A stretch of 64,000 nt of DNA from Roseicyclus persicicus (GTDB lineage Bacteria > Pseudomonadota > Alphaproteobacteria > Rhodobacterales > Rhodobacteraceae). Below are positions 28,450-36,809 of the stretch, in pieces. The translations under genes were made by a program, and so were the position numbers. The first letter of the stretch is position 1. Each line of letters opens with the position of its first letter. The stretch is taken from the NCBI RefSeq assembly GCF_012395815.1, contig NZ_JAAZQQ010000006.1, forward strand, positions 124,001 to 188,000, given 5' to 3'. Under the pieces are notes generated by a model. That model saw only the letters and a list, made by a program, of their open reading frames with translations, searched no databases and was not told the DNA's origin.

Positions 28450-29804
28450 GCGCCCCCGACCTGCCGCCGAAACCGGCCGCGCGGGCCGACCGGGTGTCGC
28501 TCTGGCGCTACATGCGGCTGTTCCGGCAGGACATCCTGTCGGCCCAGCCCGCCCGGCTCTACCGCGCCTGGATGGCCGAGTTCCGCACGCCCTTCTTCCG
28601 CTCCTACCTGGTGAACCAGCCCGCGCTGATCGACGAGGTGCTGAAGGCCCGGCCGATGGACTTCCCGAAATCCGACCGGGTCGGCGAAGGGCTGCGGCCG
28701 CTGCTCGGCCGGTCGGTGTTCCTGACGAACGGCGCCGAATGGCAGCGCCAGCGCCGCATCATCGACCCGGCCTTCGAGGGCGGGCGCCTGCGCGACACCT
28801 TCCCGGCGATGTGGGCCGCGGGCGAGGCGGCGGTGGCCCGCATGCAGCCCGGCACCCGCGAGGTCGAGGCGGACATGAGCCACGCCGCGGCGGACGTGAT
28901 CTTCCGCACGCTGTTCTCGCTGCCGATCGAGGACGAGATCGCGGCGCAGGTGTTCCACCAGTTCCGCGCCTACCAGCGCACCCAGCCGATCCTGAACGCG
29001 GCCGCCTTCCTGCCGCTGCCCCGCTGGATGCCCCGCGGCCACCGCGCCGAGACGCGCCGCACCGCGCAGGCGATCCGGGCGCTCATCACCCGCCTGACCG
29101 CGGCGCGCATGGCCGAGATCGCGGCGGGCACGGCGCCCGACGACCTGGCGACCAAGATCATGACCACCGCCGACCCCGAGACGGGGGACCGCTTCACCAC
29201 CGAGGAGATGGTGGACCAGGTGGCGATCTTCTTCCTCGCCGGCCACGAGACCAGCGCCAGCGCGCTTGGCTGGACGCTCTACCTGCTGGCGCGTTCCCCC
29301 GAGTGGCAGGAGCTGGTGGCGGCGGAGGCCGAGGCCGCGCTGGCGGGCGGTGCCGACTTCGCGGTGATGGGCCGGCTGCGCACGGCGCGCGACGTGTTCC
29401 GCGAGGCGCTGCGGCTTTATCCCCCGGTGCCCATGCTGGTGCGCGAGACGACCGGGCCCGAGCGGTTCCGCGACCGCGACCTGCCCAGGGGCGCGCAGAT
29501 CGTGCTGTCGCCCTGGCACCTGCACCGGCACGAGCGGCTGTGGGACAACCCCGACGGCTTCGACCCCGGGCGCTGGCAGACGGAGAACGGCAAGCAGTGC
29601 CTGCGCGAGGCGTTCCTGCCCTTCTCGGCGGGCGCCAGGGTCTGCACCGGGGCGGGCTTCGCGATGGTGGAGGGGCCGCTCCTGCTGGCGATGCTGGTGC
29701 GCGCCTACCGCTTCGGGACCGTGCCGGGTCGCGTGCCGGTGCCGGTGGCCTACCTGACCGTGCGGGCGAAGGACGGCATCTGGCTGACCGTGACGCCGCG
29801 GTGA
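28446..29804 (+). CDS. Cytochrome P450
   Basis: 452 residues. FFLAGHETSASALG is the I-helix oxygen-activation motif, EALRLYPPVPMLVRET holds the ExxR pair, and FSAGARVCTGAGFAM is the heme-binding loop with the cysteine thiolate ligand. No N-terminal membrane anchor is seen, so it is probably soluble and needs ferredoxin partners not found in this window. Substrate unknown; the K-helix and meander resemble fatty-acid-hydroxylating P450s of bacteria. Cotranscribed with the upstream hydrolase. The stop is 4 bp before palindrome cluster D. Confidence 0.95.
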   Translation: MSAPDLPPKPAARADRVSLWRYMRLFRQDILSAQPARLYRAWMAEFRTPFFRSYLVNQPALIDEVLKARPMDFPKSDRVGEGLRPLLGRSVFLTNGAEWQRQRRIIDPAFEGGRLRDTFPAMWAAGEAAVARMQPGTREVEADMSHAAADVIFRTLFSLPIEDEIAAQVFHQFRAYQRTQPILNAAAFLPLPRWMPRGHRAETRRTAQAIRALITRLTAARMAEIAAGTAPDDLATKIMTTADPETGDRFTTEEMVDQVAIFFLAGHETSASALGWTLYLLARSPEWQELVAAEAEAALAGGADFAVMGRLRTARDVFREALRLYPPVPMLVRETTGPERFRDRDLPRGAQIVLSPWHLHRHERLWDNPDGFDPGRWQTENGKQCLREAFLPFSAGARVCTGAGFAMVEGPLLLAMLVRAYRFGTVPGRVPVPVAYLTVRAKDGIWLTVTPR

Positions 29805-29807
29805 CCG

Positions 29808-29917
29808 CGCCAGAGCCTTGCAAGGCTCTGGCGACATCCTTGCAAGGATGTCCGCGCGCCGCCGCGGCGCGCGCGAGGGCCTTGCAAGGCCCTGCCACAT
29901 CCTTGCAAGGATGTGGC
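29808..29917. repeat. Palindrome cluster D (five palindromes)
   Basis: Fills the convergent P450-potA gap (stops at 29804 and 29920). Palindromes: 29808-29833 (CGCCAGAGCCTTG / CAAGGCTCTGGCG), 29833-29852 (GACATCCTTG / CAAGGATGTC), a GC core with CGCCGCGGCG (29860-29869), 29876-29893 (AGGGCCTTG / CAAGGCCCT), and 29894-29917 (GCCACATCCTTG / CAAGGATGTGGC). Four share the centre CCTTGCAAGG, arranged as two similar pairs around the GC core. Could act as a bidirectional terminator, though T-runs are short. Confidence 0.88.
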
Positions 29918-29919
29918 CG

Positions 29920-31014
29920 TCAGCAGAACAGGACCATCGAGCGGGGATCCCAGGCCAGCCGCGCCCGGGCGCCGAAGTCGAGCACCTTGCGACCGGGCAT
30001 GTTGCGCATGGACACGCGCACCGGCGCCGGCGTGCCGTCCAGCAGCACGTCGTAGTAGGTCATGTCGCCGTAATAGACGACCTCCTTCACGGTTCCGTCC
30101 GCCTCGCGCCCGCCCTCGGCGGTCTGGCCCTCGTAGAGGATCGTCAGGCTTTCGGGCCGCACGCCCACCTCGCCCGCGCCGCCGCGCGCGCCGCTCGGGC
30201 ACTGGGCGGCGTCAAGCTCGGTCCGGCCAAGGCCCAGCACCTCGACGCTCACGCGCCCGTTGCCCTCGCCCACGACGGTCGCCGGCAGGAAGTTCATCGA
30301 GCCGATGAACTCGGCCACCCGGCGCGACTTCGGCCGGCGATACAGCGTCTCGGGATCGTCGAGCTGCGCGATCTCGCCCTCGAACATCACCGCGATCCGG
30401 TCGGACATGACCAGCGCCTCCTCCTGGTCGTGGGTGACCAGGATGAAGGTGATGCCCACCTCGCGCTGCAGGCGGATCAGCTCGACCTGCATCACCTCGC
30501 GCATCTTCTTGTCGAGCGCAGACAGGGGCTCGTCCAGCAGCAGCACCTTGGGCTTCAGGATCAGCGCTCGCGCCAGCGCCACCCGCTGCCGCTGGCCGCC
30601 CGACAGCGCATGGGCCGCGCGGGATCCGAACTTGGCCAGACCCACCATCTCCAGCGCCTCGCCCACGGCGCGGCGCTTTTCCTCGGCCGACTTGCCCGAC
30701 CGGCGCAGGCCGAAGCCCACGTTCTCGGCCACGCTCATGTGCGGAAAGATCGCGTAGGACTGGAACACCATGTTGGTCGGCCGCCGGTTCGGCGGCACGC
30801 CCTCCATGTCCTTGCCGTCGAGCAGGACCTGCCCCTCCGAGATGTCCTCGAACCCCGCGATGGCCCGCAGGAGCGTGGTCTTGCCGCAGCCCGACGGCCC
30901 CAGCAGCGAGAAGAACTCGCCCTGGCCGATCTCGGCGGTGATCCCGCGCAGCGCGTGGTAGTCGCCGTAGTACTTGTGCACGCCCGTCAGCGTGACGATG
31001 GGGGTCCGGCTCAC
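29920..31014 (-). CDS. potA: ABC transporter ATP-binding protein, PotA type
   Basis: 364 residues. GPSGCGKTTLLRAIAGF is Walker A, LSGGQRQRVALARAL the signature, and VLLLDEPLSALD Walker B; the C-terminal TOBE-like region (from about 240) is typical of polyamine and related importers. The start is GTG 31014, overlapping the upstream permease stop (GTGA). Last gene of potB-potC-potA. It energises uptake of a polyamine or similar small molecule. Confidence 0.93.
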   Translation of the reverse strand: MSRTPIVTLTGVHKYYGDYHALRGITAEIGQGEFFSLLGPSGCGKTTLLRAIAGFEDISEGQVLLDGKDMEGVPPNRRPTNMVFQSYAIFPHMSVAENVGFGLRRSGKSAEEKRRAVGEALEMVGLAKFGSRAAHALSGGQRQRVALARALILKPKVLLLDEPLSALDKKMREVMQVELIRLQREVGITFILVTHDQEEALVMSDRIAVMFEGEIAQLDDPETLYRRPKSRRVAEFIGSMNFLPATVVGEGNGRVSVEVLGLGRTELDAAQCPSGARGGAGEVGVRPESLTILYEGQTAEGGREADGTVKEVVYYGDMTYYDVLLDGTPAPVRVSMRNMPGRKVLDFGARARLAWDPRSMVLFC

Positions 31015-31817
31015 AGGAAGCCTCCGGTGTCTTTGAGCCCCGCGCGCTTCAGGCCGCGGCGGCGGAAGGTTTCGGCGATGATCAGCAGCACGACCGACAG
31101 CGCCACGAGGATGGTGCCGAGCGCCATCACCACCGGCAGCCGCGCCGGGAACCGCAGCTGGCCCCACAGGTAGACCGGCAGCGTCGGCTCGTTGCCCGAC
31201 AGGAAGAAGGCGATGATGAACTCGTCCAGCGAGATGGTGAAGCAGATCAGCAGCGAGGCGATGATCCCCGGCGTCACCAGCGGCAGGGTGATCAGCCGGA
31301 AGGTCGACCACGGCGTCTCGCCCAGGTCCACCGCGGCCTCCTCGAGGCTGCGGTCCATGTTGGAAAAGCTGCCCTGCAGGATGGCGATGGCGAAGGGCGT
31401 GCAGATCAGCGTGTGGCCCGCGATGATCGACCAGGTGCCGCTGTTCAGCCCCAGCTGCATCAGCACGATCAGGAGCGCGATGGCGACGATCACCTCGGGC
31501 AGGACCAGCGGCAGCATGATGAAGCCGACGATCCCCGCCTTGCCCGGAAAGCTGTAGCGCGTGGCCGCGCGGGCGGCGAAGAGGCCGAGGATGGTGGCGA
31601 AGATCGCGGTGGACACCGCGATGATGAGCGAGTTCAGCGTCGCCTCGTGCAGCGCGGGCGTGTCGAGCAGCGCCGCGAACCAGTTGAGCGTGAACCCCTG
31701 CAGCGGGAAGGCGATGATCGTCCCCGAGTTGAAGGCGAACATCGGCAACAGCACGATCGGCGCGTAGAGCACCATCAGGTAGAGACCGGCAAAGACGCCG
31801 AGCGGTCCGAGCCTCAT
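31011..31817 (-). CDS. potC: ABC transporter permease, PotC type
   Basis: 268 residues, six membrane helices. The EAA loop reads EEAAVDLGETPWSTFRLITL, followed by PLVTPGII, the contact site for the ATPase. FTISLDEFIIAFFLSG near the C-terminal half is characteristic of PotC. Start ATG 31817 overlaps the potB stop by 4 bp. Inner-membrane half of the importer encoded with potB and potA. Confidence 0.93.
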   Translation of the reverse strand: MRLGPLGVFAGLYLMVLYAPIVLLPMFAFNSGTIIAFPLQGFTLNWFAALLDTPALHEATLNSLIIAVSTAIFATILGLFAARAATRYSFPGKAGIVGFIMLPLVLPEVIVAIALLIVLMQLGLNSGTWSIIAGHTLICTPFAIAILQGSFSNMDRSLEEAAVDLGETPWSTFRLITLPLVTPGIIASLLICFTISLDEFIIAFFLSGNEPTLPVYLWGQLRFPARLPVVMALGTILVALSVVLLIIAETFRRRGLKRAGLKDTGGFL

Positions 31818-33070
31818 ATCCCCCACCTCCCCTTGGGCACGCGCCACAGGATCAGCACCGACACCACCGACGCCACCGCCAGCAGCCCGAGCGAGCCCGT
31901 CACCGGGCCGACCAGCGCCGGCCCGTGCAGGAACGCCGCGCGGATCACCGCGATCTCGGCCCCCGCCACCGCGATCGCCGCGGCAAAGCCGACCGGCCCG
32001 CCGCCCATGCGGTCGGCCAGCCACAGCCAGGCCCGGGTGCGGCTGATGCCCCACAACAGCGTCATCGCCACGATCATCATCGCCAGCACCGCCAGCGTCG
32101 CCCCCATCGGGCGGTCGTTCAGGGCGAAGATCTGGGCGTGGATCATGTTGGCGATCATGGTGCCGCCCGAGCCGCCCACAAGCTGCGGCGTCACGTAGTC
32201 GCCGATGGTCGGGATGAACACGATCAGCACCGCGGCCAGCACGCCGGGCATGGCCAGCGGCAGGGTCACGCGCAGGAAGGACATCGCCCGGCTTTCGCCC
32301 AGGTCACGCGCCGCCTCGAGCAGCGAGCGGTCGATCTTTTCCAGCGTCACGAAGATCGGCAGGATCGCGAAGGGCGCATAGGCATGGGCCAGCGTGATCA
32401 CCACCGAGTTGGCGTTGTAGAGCAGCCAGCCCAGCGGCTCGTCGATCACCGGCCCCTGCAGCCGCGCGCCCTCGGGCAGCACCTGCCAGAGCACCGCCGC
32501 CACCACCGCCGCGCCGATGCCCACCAGCGCCGTGCGCGGGCCCAGCTGCCCGGTGAACCACAGCACCAGCAGCCCCAGCGCCACCGCCCCCAGCACCAGC
32601 GCCACCAGCGCGATCACCGGCACCAGCGTCAGGCCGCTGTTCACCGGCCCGTCGAAGGCCAGGATCACGCGCCACAGGAACACGCGGATCAGGTAGCTGG
32701 TCCAGAACGGGATCGTGATCAGGAACAGCCACAGCGACTTGCGGTCGGGCCGCACGTGGAACGAGATGAAATAGGCGACCGGAAAGGCCAGCACCACGGT
32801 GACCAGCGTCACCATGCCCGAGATGCGCAGGCTGCGCAGCATCAGCTCGCGGTAGAGCGGGTCGGTCAGGGCCTCGACGTAGTTGCCGAACTGCAGCGTG
32901 CGGTCGAACTGCGCCTGGCCGGCGAAGGTGCCGACCTGGGTCCAGAACGACAGCAACAGGATCATCGCCAGCGGCACCGCCAGCAGGAGCAGCGCATAGG
33001 CGAAGGTTGGCCCGATCAGGGTCAGGCCCTTGCCCGTCTCGCTGCGCATGGCCTTGCCGAATGTACTCAC
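31814..33070 (-). CDS. potB: ABC transporter permease, PotB type, enlarged
   Basis: 418 residues from GTG 33070, well above the usual PotB length of about 280-300. The core is recognisable: FPVAYFISFHVRPDRKSLWL, PFWTSYLIRVFLWRVIL, and the EAA loop EAARDLGESRAMSFLRVTLP (residues 252-271). Two additions are visible: a hydrophobic block at about 147-207 with one or two extra membrane segments, and a C-terminal extension at about 343-418 with two more. First gene of the operon; no binding-protein gene is next to it. An internal start at MRSETGKG would shorten it by seven residues. Confidence 0.88.
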   Translation of the reverse strand: MSTFGKAMRSETGKGLTLIGPTFAYALLLLAVPLAMILLLSFWTQVGTFAGQAQFDRTLQFGNYVEALTDPLYRELMLRSLRISGMVTLVTVVLAFPVAYFISFHVRPDRKSLWLFLITIPFWTSYLIRVFLWRVILAFDGPVNSGLTLVPVIALVALVLGAVALGLLVLWFTGQLGPRTALVGIGAAVVAAVLWQVLPEGARLQGPVIDEPLGWLLYNANSVVITLAHAYAPFAILPIFVTLEKIDRSLLEAARDLGESRAMSFLRVTLPLAMPGVLAAVLIVFIPTIGDYVTPQLVGGSGGTMIANMIHAQIFALNDRPMGATLAVLAMMIVAMTLLWGISRTRAWLWLADRMGGGPVGFAAAIAVAGAEIAVIRAAFLHGPALVGPVTGSLGLLAVASVVSVLILWRVPKGRWGI

Positions 33071-33177
33071 CCGCCGCCTGCCCCCTTCGCGCCGCGCGTT
33101 GATTCCGCGGGCACGATGCGGTTTTCCGGCGCGGGCCGCAAGGGGATTGCGGCACTGCAGCGGGACGAGCCGCGCCG

Positions 33178-34152
33178 TCAGCGGCCCAGCATCCACACCC
33201 CCTCGGGCCAGAAGGCGTGGAAGGCGAAGGCGAACATCACGTCATGCACCACGTCGCGGCCCTGCCCGTCGCGGACCCGGATCTGGCCCACGTCGCGCCC
33301 CTCGGCGATGGTCCCGCTGTCGAGCGCCGAGGCCTTGCCGGCGGCCCAGCTGATCGTCACGCCCGCCTCGGCGATCTCGCCGGCCTCGGCCAGCCGGGCA
33401 AGCGGCCAGGCGCGGTCGCCCACGCGCACCACCCGCTCCAGAGGCGCGATGCCGTGCGGCGGGTCCTCGCCGGCGTAGAGGAACGGCCGCGCCGCGCTGT
33501 CGTAGCCGACATAGGGGTTCTGCCCATAGGCGCGGCGCGCGCCCGGCTCGGCCATCACCAGCCCGTCGGGATAGGCGGCGCGAAAGCTGGCCCAGCTTTC
33601 CATCCAGACCGGGATGCCGGCCAGCGCGGTGCCGGTCATCTCGCCGACGATGGCCTCGCCGGTGGCCTGCTGCCACCAGCTCTCGGTCTCGCGGTCATAC
33701 ATCACGAGGTCGGAATTGCGCAGGTTGCCGGTCACGCCGAAGGACAGGACGCGGCCCCCGACGGTCCGGTCGAAGGCCAGCGCCGAGTTGCACAGCGGGC
33801 AGAAGGTGATCGCCACCGGGCGGCCCGCGACGGTGTCGTTCACGATCTCGTGCCAGGTGAGGTATCGGATCGGGTAGGCGCGCGGCACCGCGCCGGGCAG
33901 CGCCAGGGTCAGGACCGGCTCGGCGTCGCCGATCCGCGTCTCCTGCGCCGCGGGCAGGAAGACGGGGTCGTCGATGGCCGGGATGCCGTCGCGCGGCACC
34001 CCGCCGGACCGGATCTCGGACAGTTCGACGCTGCGGGTGCCGAAATCGGTGGCGGGCCAGTCGGCGGCCCATCCGGCGGGCGCCTGCGCCCCGGCGGGCG
34101 CGGCGAGGACGCCGGCAAGGCAGAGCGACAGGGCAAGGGCGGCGCGGCGCAT
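33178..34152 (-). CDS. DUF3179 domain protein, exported
   Basis: 324 residues with a clear signal peptide (MRRAALALSLCLAGVLAAPA, cleavage near AGA-QA). The DUF3179 core includes RSGGVPRDGIPAIDDPVF, a CPLC pair in ITFCPLCNSALAFDR, and FGVTGNLRNSDLVMYDRETE. The cysteine pair may bind metal or be redox active in the periplasm. No enzymatic role is established. A terminator for the opposite-side cyclophilin transcript lies just upstream (34197-34221). Confidence 0.9.
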   Translation of the reverse strand: MRRAALALSLCLAGVLAAPAGAQAPAGWAADWPATDFGTRSVELSEIRSGGVPRDGIPAIDDPVFLPAAQETRIGDAEPVLTLALPGAVPRAYPIRYLTWHEIVNDTVAGRPVAITFCPLCNSALAFDRTVGGRVLSFGVTGNLRNSDLVMYDRETESWWQQATGEAIVGEMTGTALAGIPVWMESWASFRAAYPDGLVMAEPGARRAYGQNPYVGYDSAARPFLYAGEDPPHGIAPLERVVRVGDRAWPLARLAEAGEIAEAGVTISWAAGKASALDSGTIAEGRDVGQIRVRDGQGRDVVHDVMFAFAFHAFWPEGVWMLGR

Positions 34153-34196
34153 GGGAACATCCCCCGGACGGCGGGTCAGGCGTACAGGCTGGCAGG

Positions 34197-34221
34197 AAAA
34201 AGGGGGGCTGTGGAGCCCCCC
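34197..34221 (-). terminator. Terminator of the coaD-ppiB-ppi operon
   Basis: On the minus strand GGGGGGCT / AGCCCCCC form an 8-bp perfect stem with a 4-nt loop, followed by five T. It lies 31 bp after the stop of the exported cyclophilin gene. Confidence 0.88.
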
Positions 34222-34251
34222 TCACGCGCTTGTGTCAGGCCGCGACCGCGG

Positions 34252-34827
34252 TCACTGGGCCGGCGGCGGGGCCACCGGATCGTCATCGCGCACGCGCACG
34301 GCCGCCATGCGGTCCGGCGGACCGATCACGGCGCCGTTCTGGCCGCGGCCGCGCTTGATCGCGTCGACCACCTCCATGCCCTCGACCACCTGGCCGACCA
34401 CCGTGTACTGGCCGTCGAGGAAGGGGCCGGGCTCGAACATGATGAAGAATTGCGAGTTGGCACTGTTGGGGTCCTGCGCCCGGGCCATGCCGATGACGCC
34501 CCGTTCGAAGGTGATGTCCGAGAACTCGGCCGGCAGGTCCGGGTAGGCCGACCCGCCGCGCCCGGCATAGCGCATGTCCTGCCCGAAGCGGCCGAATTCC
34601 ACGTCGCCGGTCTGGGCCATGAAGCCGTCGATCACCCGGTGGAACACCACGTCGGTGTAGGCGCCCTCGGCGGCCAGCGTCACGATGCGCTCGACGTGCT
34701 GGGGCGCCACCTCCTCGAACAGGTCGATGACGATGGTGCCCTCGGCCTCGCCGGCCACGTCGATCTCCAGCCCGGTGGCAAGCGCGGGGCTGCCCAGAAG
34801 GCAGAGCGCGAGCGCGAGATTACGCAT
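34252..34827 (-). CDS. Peptidyl-prolyl cis-trans isomerase, exported cyclophilin
   Basis: 191 residues. An N-terminal signal (MRNLALALCLLGSPALATG) precedes a cyclophilin domain with FHRVIDGFMAQTGDVEFG and NSANSQFFIMF, the active-site surface. It speeds proline isomerisation in periplasmic proteins. A proline-rich tail ends the protein. It overlaps the cytoplasmic cyclophilin gene by 8 bp, so the two are translationally coupled. Confidence 0.93.
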   Translation of the reverse strand: MRNLALALCLLGSPALATGLEIDVAGEAEGTIVIDLFEEVAPQHVERIVTLAAEGAYTDVVFHRVIDGFMAQTGDVEFGRFGQDMRYAGRGGSAYPDLPAEFSDITFERGVIGMARAQDPNSANSQFFIMFEPGPFLDGQYTVVGQVVEGMEVVDAIKRGRGQNGAVIGPPDRMAAVRVRDDDPVAPPPAQ

Positions 34828-35320
34828 CTGCGGCCACCTTGACGCTGATCATCTTGTCGGGGTTGGCCGGCGGCTCGCCGCGGGTGATGCGGTCGACATG
34901 CTCCATGCCCGAGATGACGCGGCCGTAGACCGTGTACTGCCCGTTCAGGAAATGGTTGTCGGTGAAGTTGATGAAGAACTGGCTGTTGGCCGAGTTCGGG
35001 TTCGACGAGCGCGCGGCGCCCAGCGTGCCGCGGTCGTGCGGCAGCTTGGAGAACTCGGCCGGCAGGTCGGGCTTGTCCGAGCCGCCGGTGCCGGCGCGGC
35101 GGATGTTGCCGCCTTCCTTGCCGTGCTCCACGTCGCCCGACTGGGCCATGAAGCCCTCGATCACGCGGTGGAAGATGACGCCGTCATAGGCGCCCTCGCG
35201 GGCCAGTTCCTTCATCCGCTCGACGTGCTTCGGCGCCACGGCGGGCAGGAGCTCGATGACGACCGTGCCGGTCTTCAGCTCCATCAGGATGGTGTTCTCG
35301 GGGTCCTTGATCTCGGCCAT
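34820..35320 (-). CDS. ppiB: Peptidyl-prolyl cis-trans isomerase, cytoplasmic cyclophilin
   Basis: 166 residues without a signal peptide. IFHRVIEGFMAQSGDVEHG and NSANSQFFINFTDN are the conserved catalytic strands of cyclophilins. It is the cytosolic partner of the exported copy encoded immediately downstream, probably from an old tandem duplication. It lies 19 bp after coaD on the same strand, so coaD, ppiB and the exported isomerase form one unit. Confidence 0.94.
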   Translation of the reverse strand: MAEIKDPENTILMELKTGTVVIELLPAVAPKHVERMKELAREGAYDGVIFHRVIEGFMAQSGDVEHGKEGGNIRRAGTGGSDKPDLPAEFSKLPHDRGTLGAARSSNPNSANSQFFINFTDNHFLNGQYTVYGRVISGMEHVDRITRGEPPANPDKMISVKVAADA

Positions 35321-35339
35321 CGGCCGGGCCTCCTGTCTG

Positions 35340-35840
35340 TCAGTGTTTCTTGGGGAACTTCGCGTCGAGCGCCGCCTTCACGGGCGGCGTGACGAAGGGG
35401 GTGACATCGCCGCCGAGGCGGGCGATCTCCTTCACGAGCTTGGAGGCGATCGCCTGCCGGTCCGCCTCGGCCATGAGAAAGACGGTGTCGATGCCGGAGT
35501 TCAGTTTCCGGTTCATGCCCACCATCTGGTATTCGTATTCGAAATCCGCAACCGCGCGCAGGCCGCGGATGATGATCGAGGCGCCGACATCCTGCGCGCA
35601 GTCGATCAGCAGGTTCTCGAAGGGGTGGGCGACGATCTCGGTCCCGGTCTTGGCCGACAGCTTGGCGCATTCCGCCTCGACCATCGCCACCCGCTCTTCC
35701 AGCGAGAACAGCGGGCCCTTGTCGCGGTTGATCGCGACGCCGATCACCAGCCGGTCGACCAGCAGGCCCGCCCGCTTGATGATGTCGATGTGGCCCAGCG
35801 TGATCGGGTCGAAGGTGCCCGGATAAAGCCCAATGCGCAT
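35340..35840 (-). CDS. coaD: Phosphopantetheine adenylyltransferase
   Basis: 166 residues. It converts 4'-phosphopantetheine and ATP to dephospho-CoA, the fourth step of CoA synthesis. GTFDPITLGHIDIIKRA holds the nucleotidyltransferase TxGH motif, and IIRGLRAVADFEYEYQM is the substrate-binding block. First gene of its operon with the cyclophilins. Start ATG 35840. Confidence 0.97.
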   Translation of the reverse strand: MRIGLYPGTFDPITLGHIDIIKRAGLLVDRLVIGVAINRDKGPLFSLEERVAMVEAECAKLSAKTGTEIVAHPFENLLIDCAQDVGASIIIRGLRAVADFEYEYQMVGMNRKLNSGIDTVFLMAEADRQAIASKLVKEIARLGGDVTPFVTPPVKAALDAKFPKKH

Positions 35841-36012
35841 GACCAGCCGTCTCCCTCAGCCTCGCCCGCGGGGACGCAACAATATTGCAGGCCGGGATGC
35901 AACCCCCCACCCCGACGCAGGGCCGCGCCCGGTGCGGGTTTCCCGCCCTTGCCCGCCGCCCCGCGCCACGGCGAAATCCGGGCGCGGGTGACGGACCAGG
36001 GGCGGAGGGATC

Positions 36013-36282
36013 ATGCGGATCGGGGTCATCGAACGGCTGGCGGCGCAGACCATGGCCGCGCGCGGGATGACGCGGGCGCAGGCGCTCAGGCGCCACGCGC
36101 TGGTCTGGGGCGGGCTCGGGGCGCTGTGCCTGGGCGCCGCGCAGGCCGGGCCGGTGGCTGGGCTGATGCTCGCGCGGCGAGGCGCCGAGGTGCCGCTCGC
36201 CGTGCTGCTGACGGGCTGCGGCGGCCTGTTCCTGGCGCTGGCGGCCGCGTTTCTGCTGAGCCTCCGGGGCGACGAGGGCTGA
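36013..36282 (+). CDS. Hypothetical small membrane protein
   Basis: 89 residues. An N-terminal amphipathic region (MRIGVIERLAAQTMAARG) is followed by two hydrophobic helices (ALVWGGLGALCLGAAQAG and AVLLTGCGGLFLALAAAFLL). No family recognised. GGAGGGATC lies just before the ATG. It converges with the CBS gene, leaving a 9-bp gap. Confidence 0.65.
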   Translation: MRIGVIERLAAQTMAARGMTRAQALRRHALVWGGLGALCLGAAQAGPVAGLMLARRGAEVPLAVLLTGCGGLFLALAAAFLLSLRGDEG

Positions 36283-36291
36283 GCGTCCGGC

Positions 36292-36726
36292 TCAGAACCC
36301 CTTGATCATGCCCTCCAGCGCCTCCTTCTCCATCGCCAACTCCGACAGCTGCGCCTTGACCACGTCGCCGATCGAGATCAGGCCGACCATCTCGCCGGCC
36401 TCGACCACGGGCAGGTGGCGGAACCGGCCCTCGGTCATCTTGGCCAGCACCGCGTCCGAGCTGTCGTCGCGGCGGCAGGTGACGATCTCGGCGGTCATCA
36501 CGCCGTCGACCGCGTCGGCCATGCAGGACACCCCCTTGGCCGCCAGTTCCCGCACGATGTCGCGCTCGGACAGGATGCCCGCCACGCGCTTGCCGTCGGG
36601 CGAGACCACGACCGCGCCGATCCGGCGCTGCGCCAGCGTCCGGGCCGCGTCGGCCAGGCTGGTGCCCGGCGTGATCGTCACCACGCCATCGTCGGATTTC
36701 GATTTGAGGATCTGCTGCACCAGCAT
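36292..36726 (-). CDS. CBS-domain pair protein
   Basis: 144 residues, almost wholly two CBS domains (about 5-65 and 75-130). Typical strands are GAVVVSPDGKRVAGILSERD and RHLPVVEAGEMVGLISIGDV. CBS pairs bind adenine nucleotides and act as sensors; this stand-alone form often regulates partner enzymes, here unknown. The start was set at ATG 36726, with GGGAGGCCGGTC upstream, rather than the longer frame. Confidence 0.92.
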   Translation of the reverse strand: MLVQQILKSKSDDGVVTITPGTSLADAARTLAQRRIGAVVVSPDGKRVAGILSERDIVRELAAKGVSCMADAVDGVMTAEIVTCRRDDSSDAVLAKMTEGRFRHLPVVEAGEMVGLISIGDVVKAQLSELAMEKEALEGMIKGF

Positions 36727-36809
36727 GACCGGCCTCCCTTGGTTGTCCCCGTCCCTGCCCGCAACGTCCACCCGCATGGGTTGAGCTGTCAAGGGAAACA
36801 GGGGGGCGG

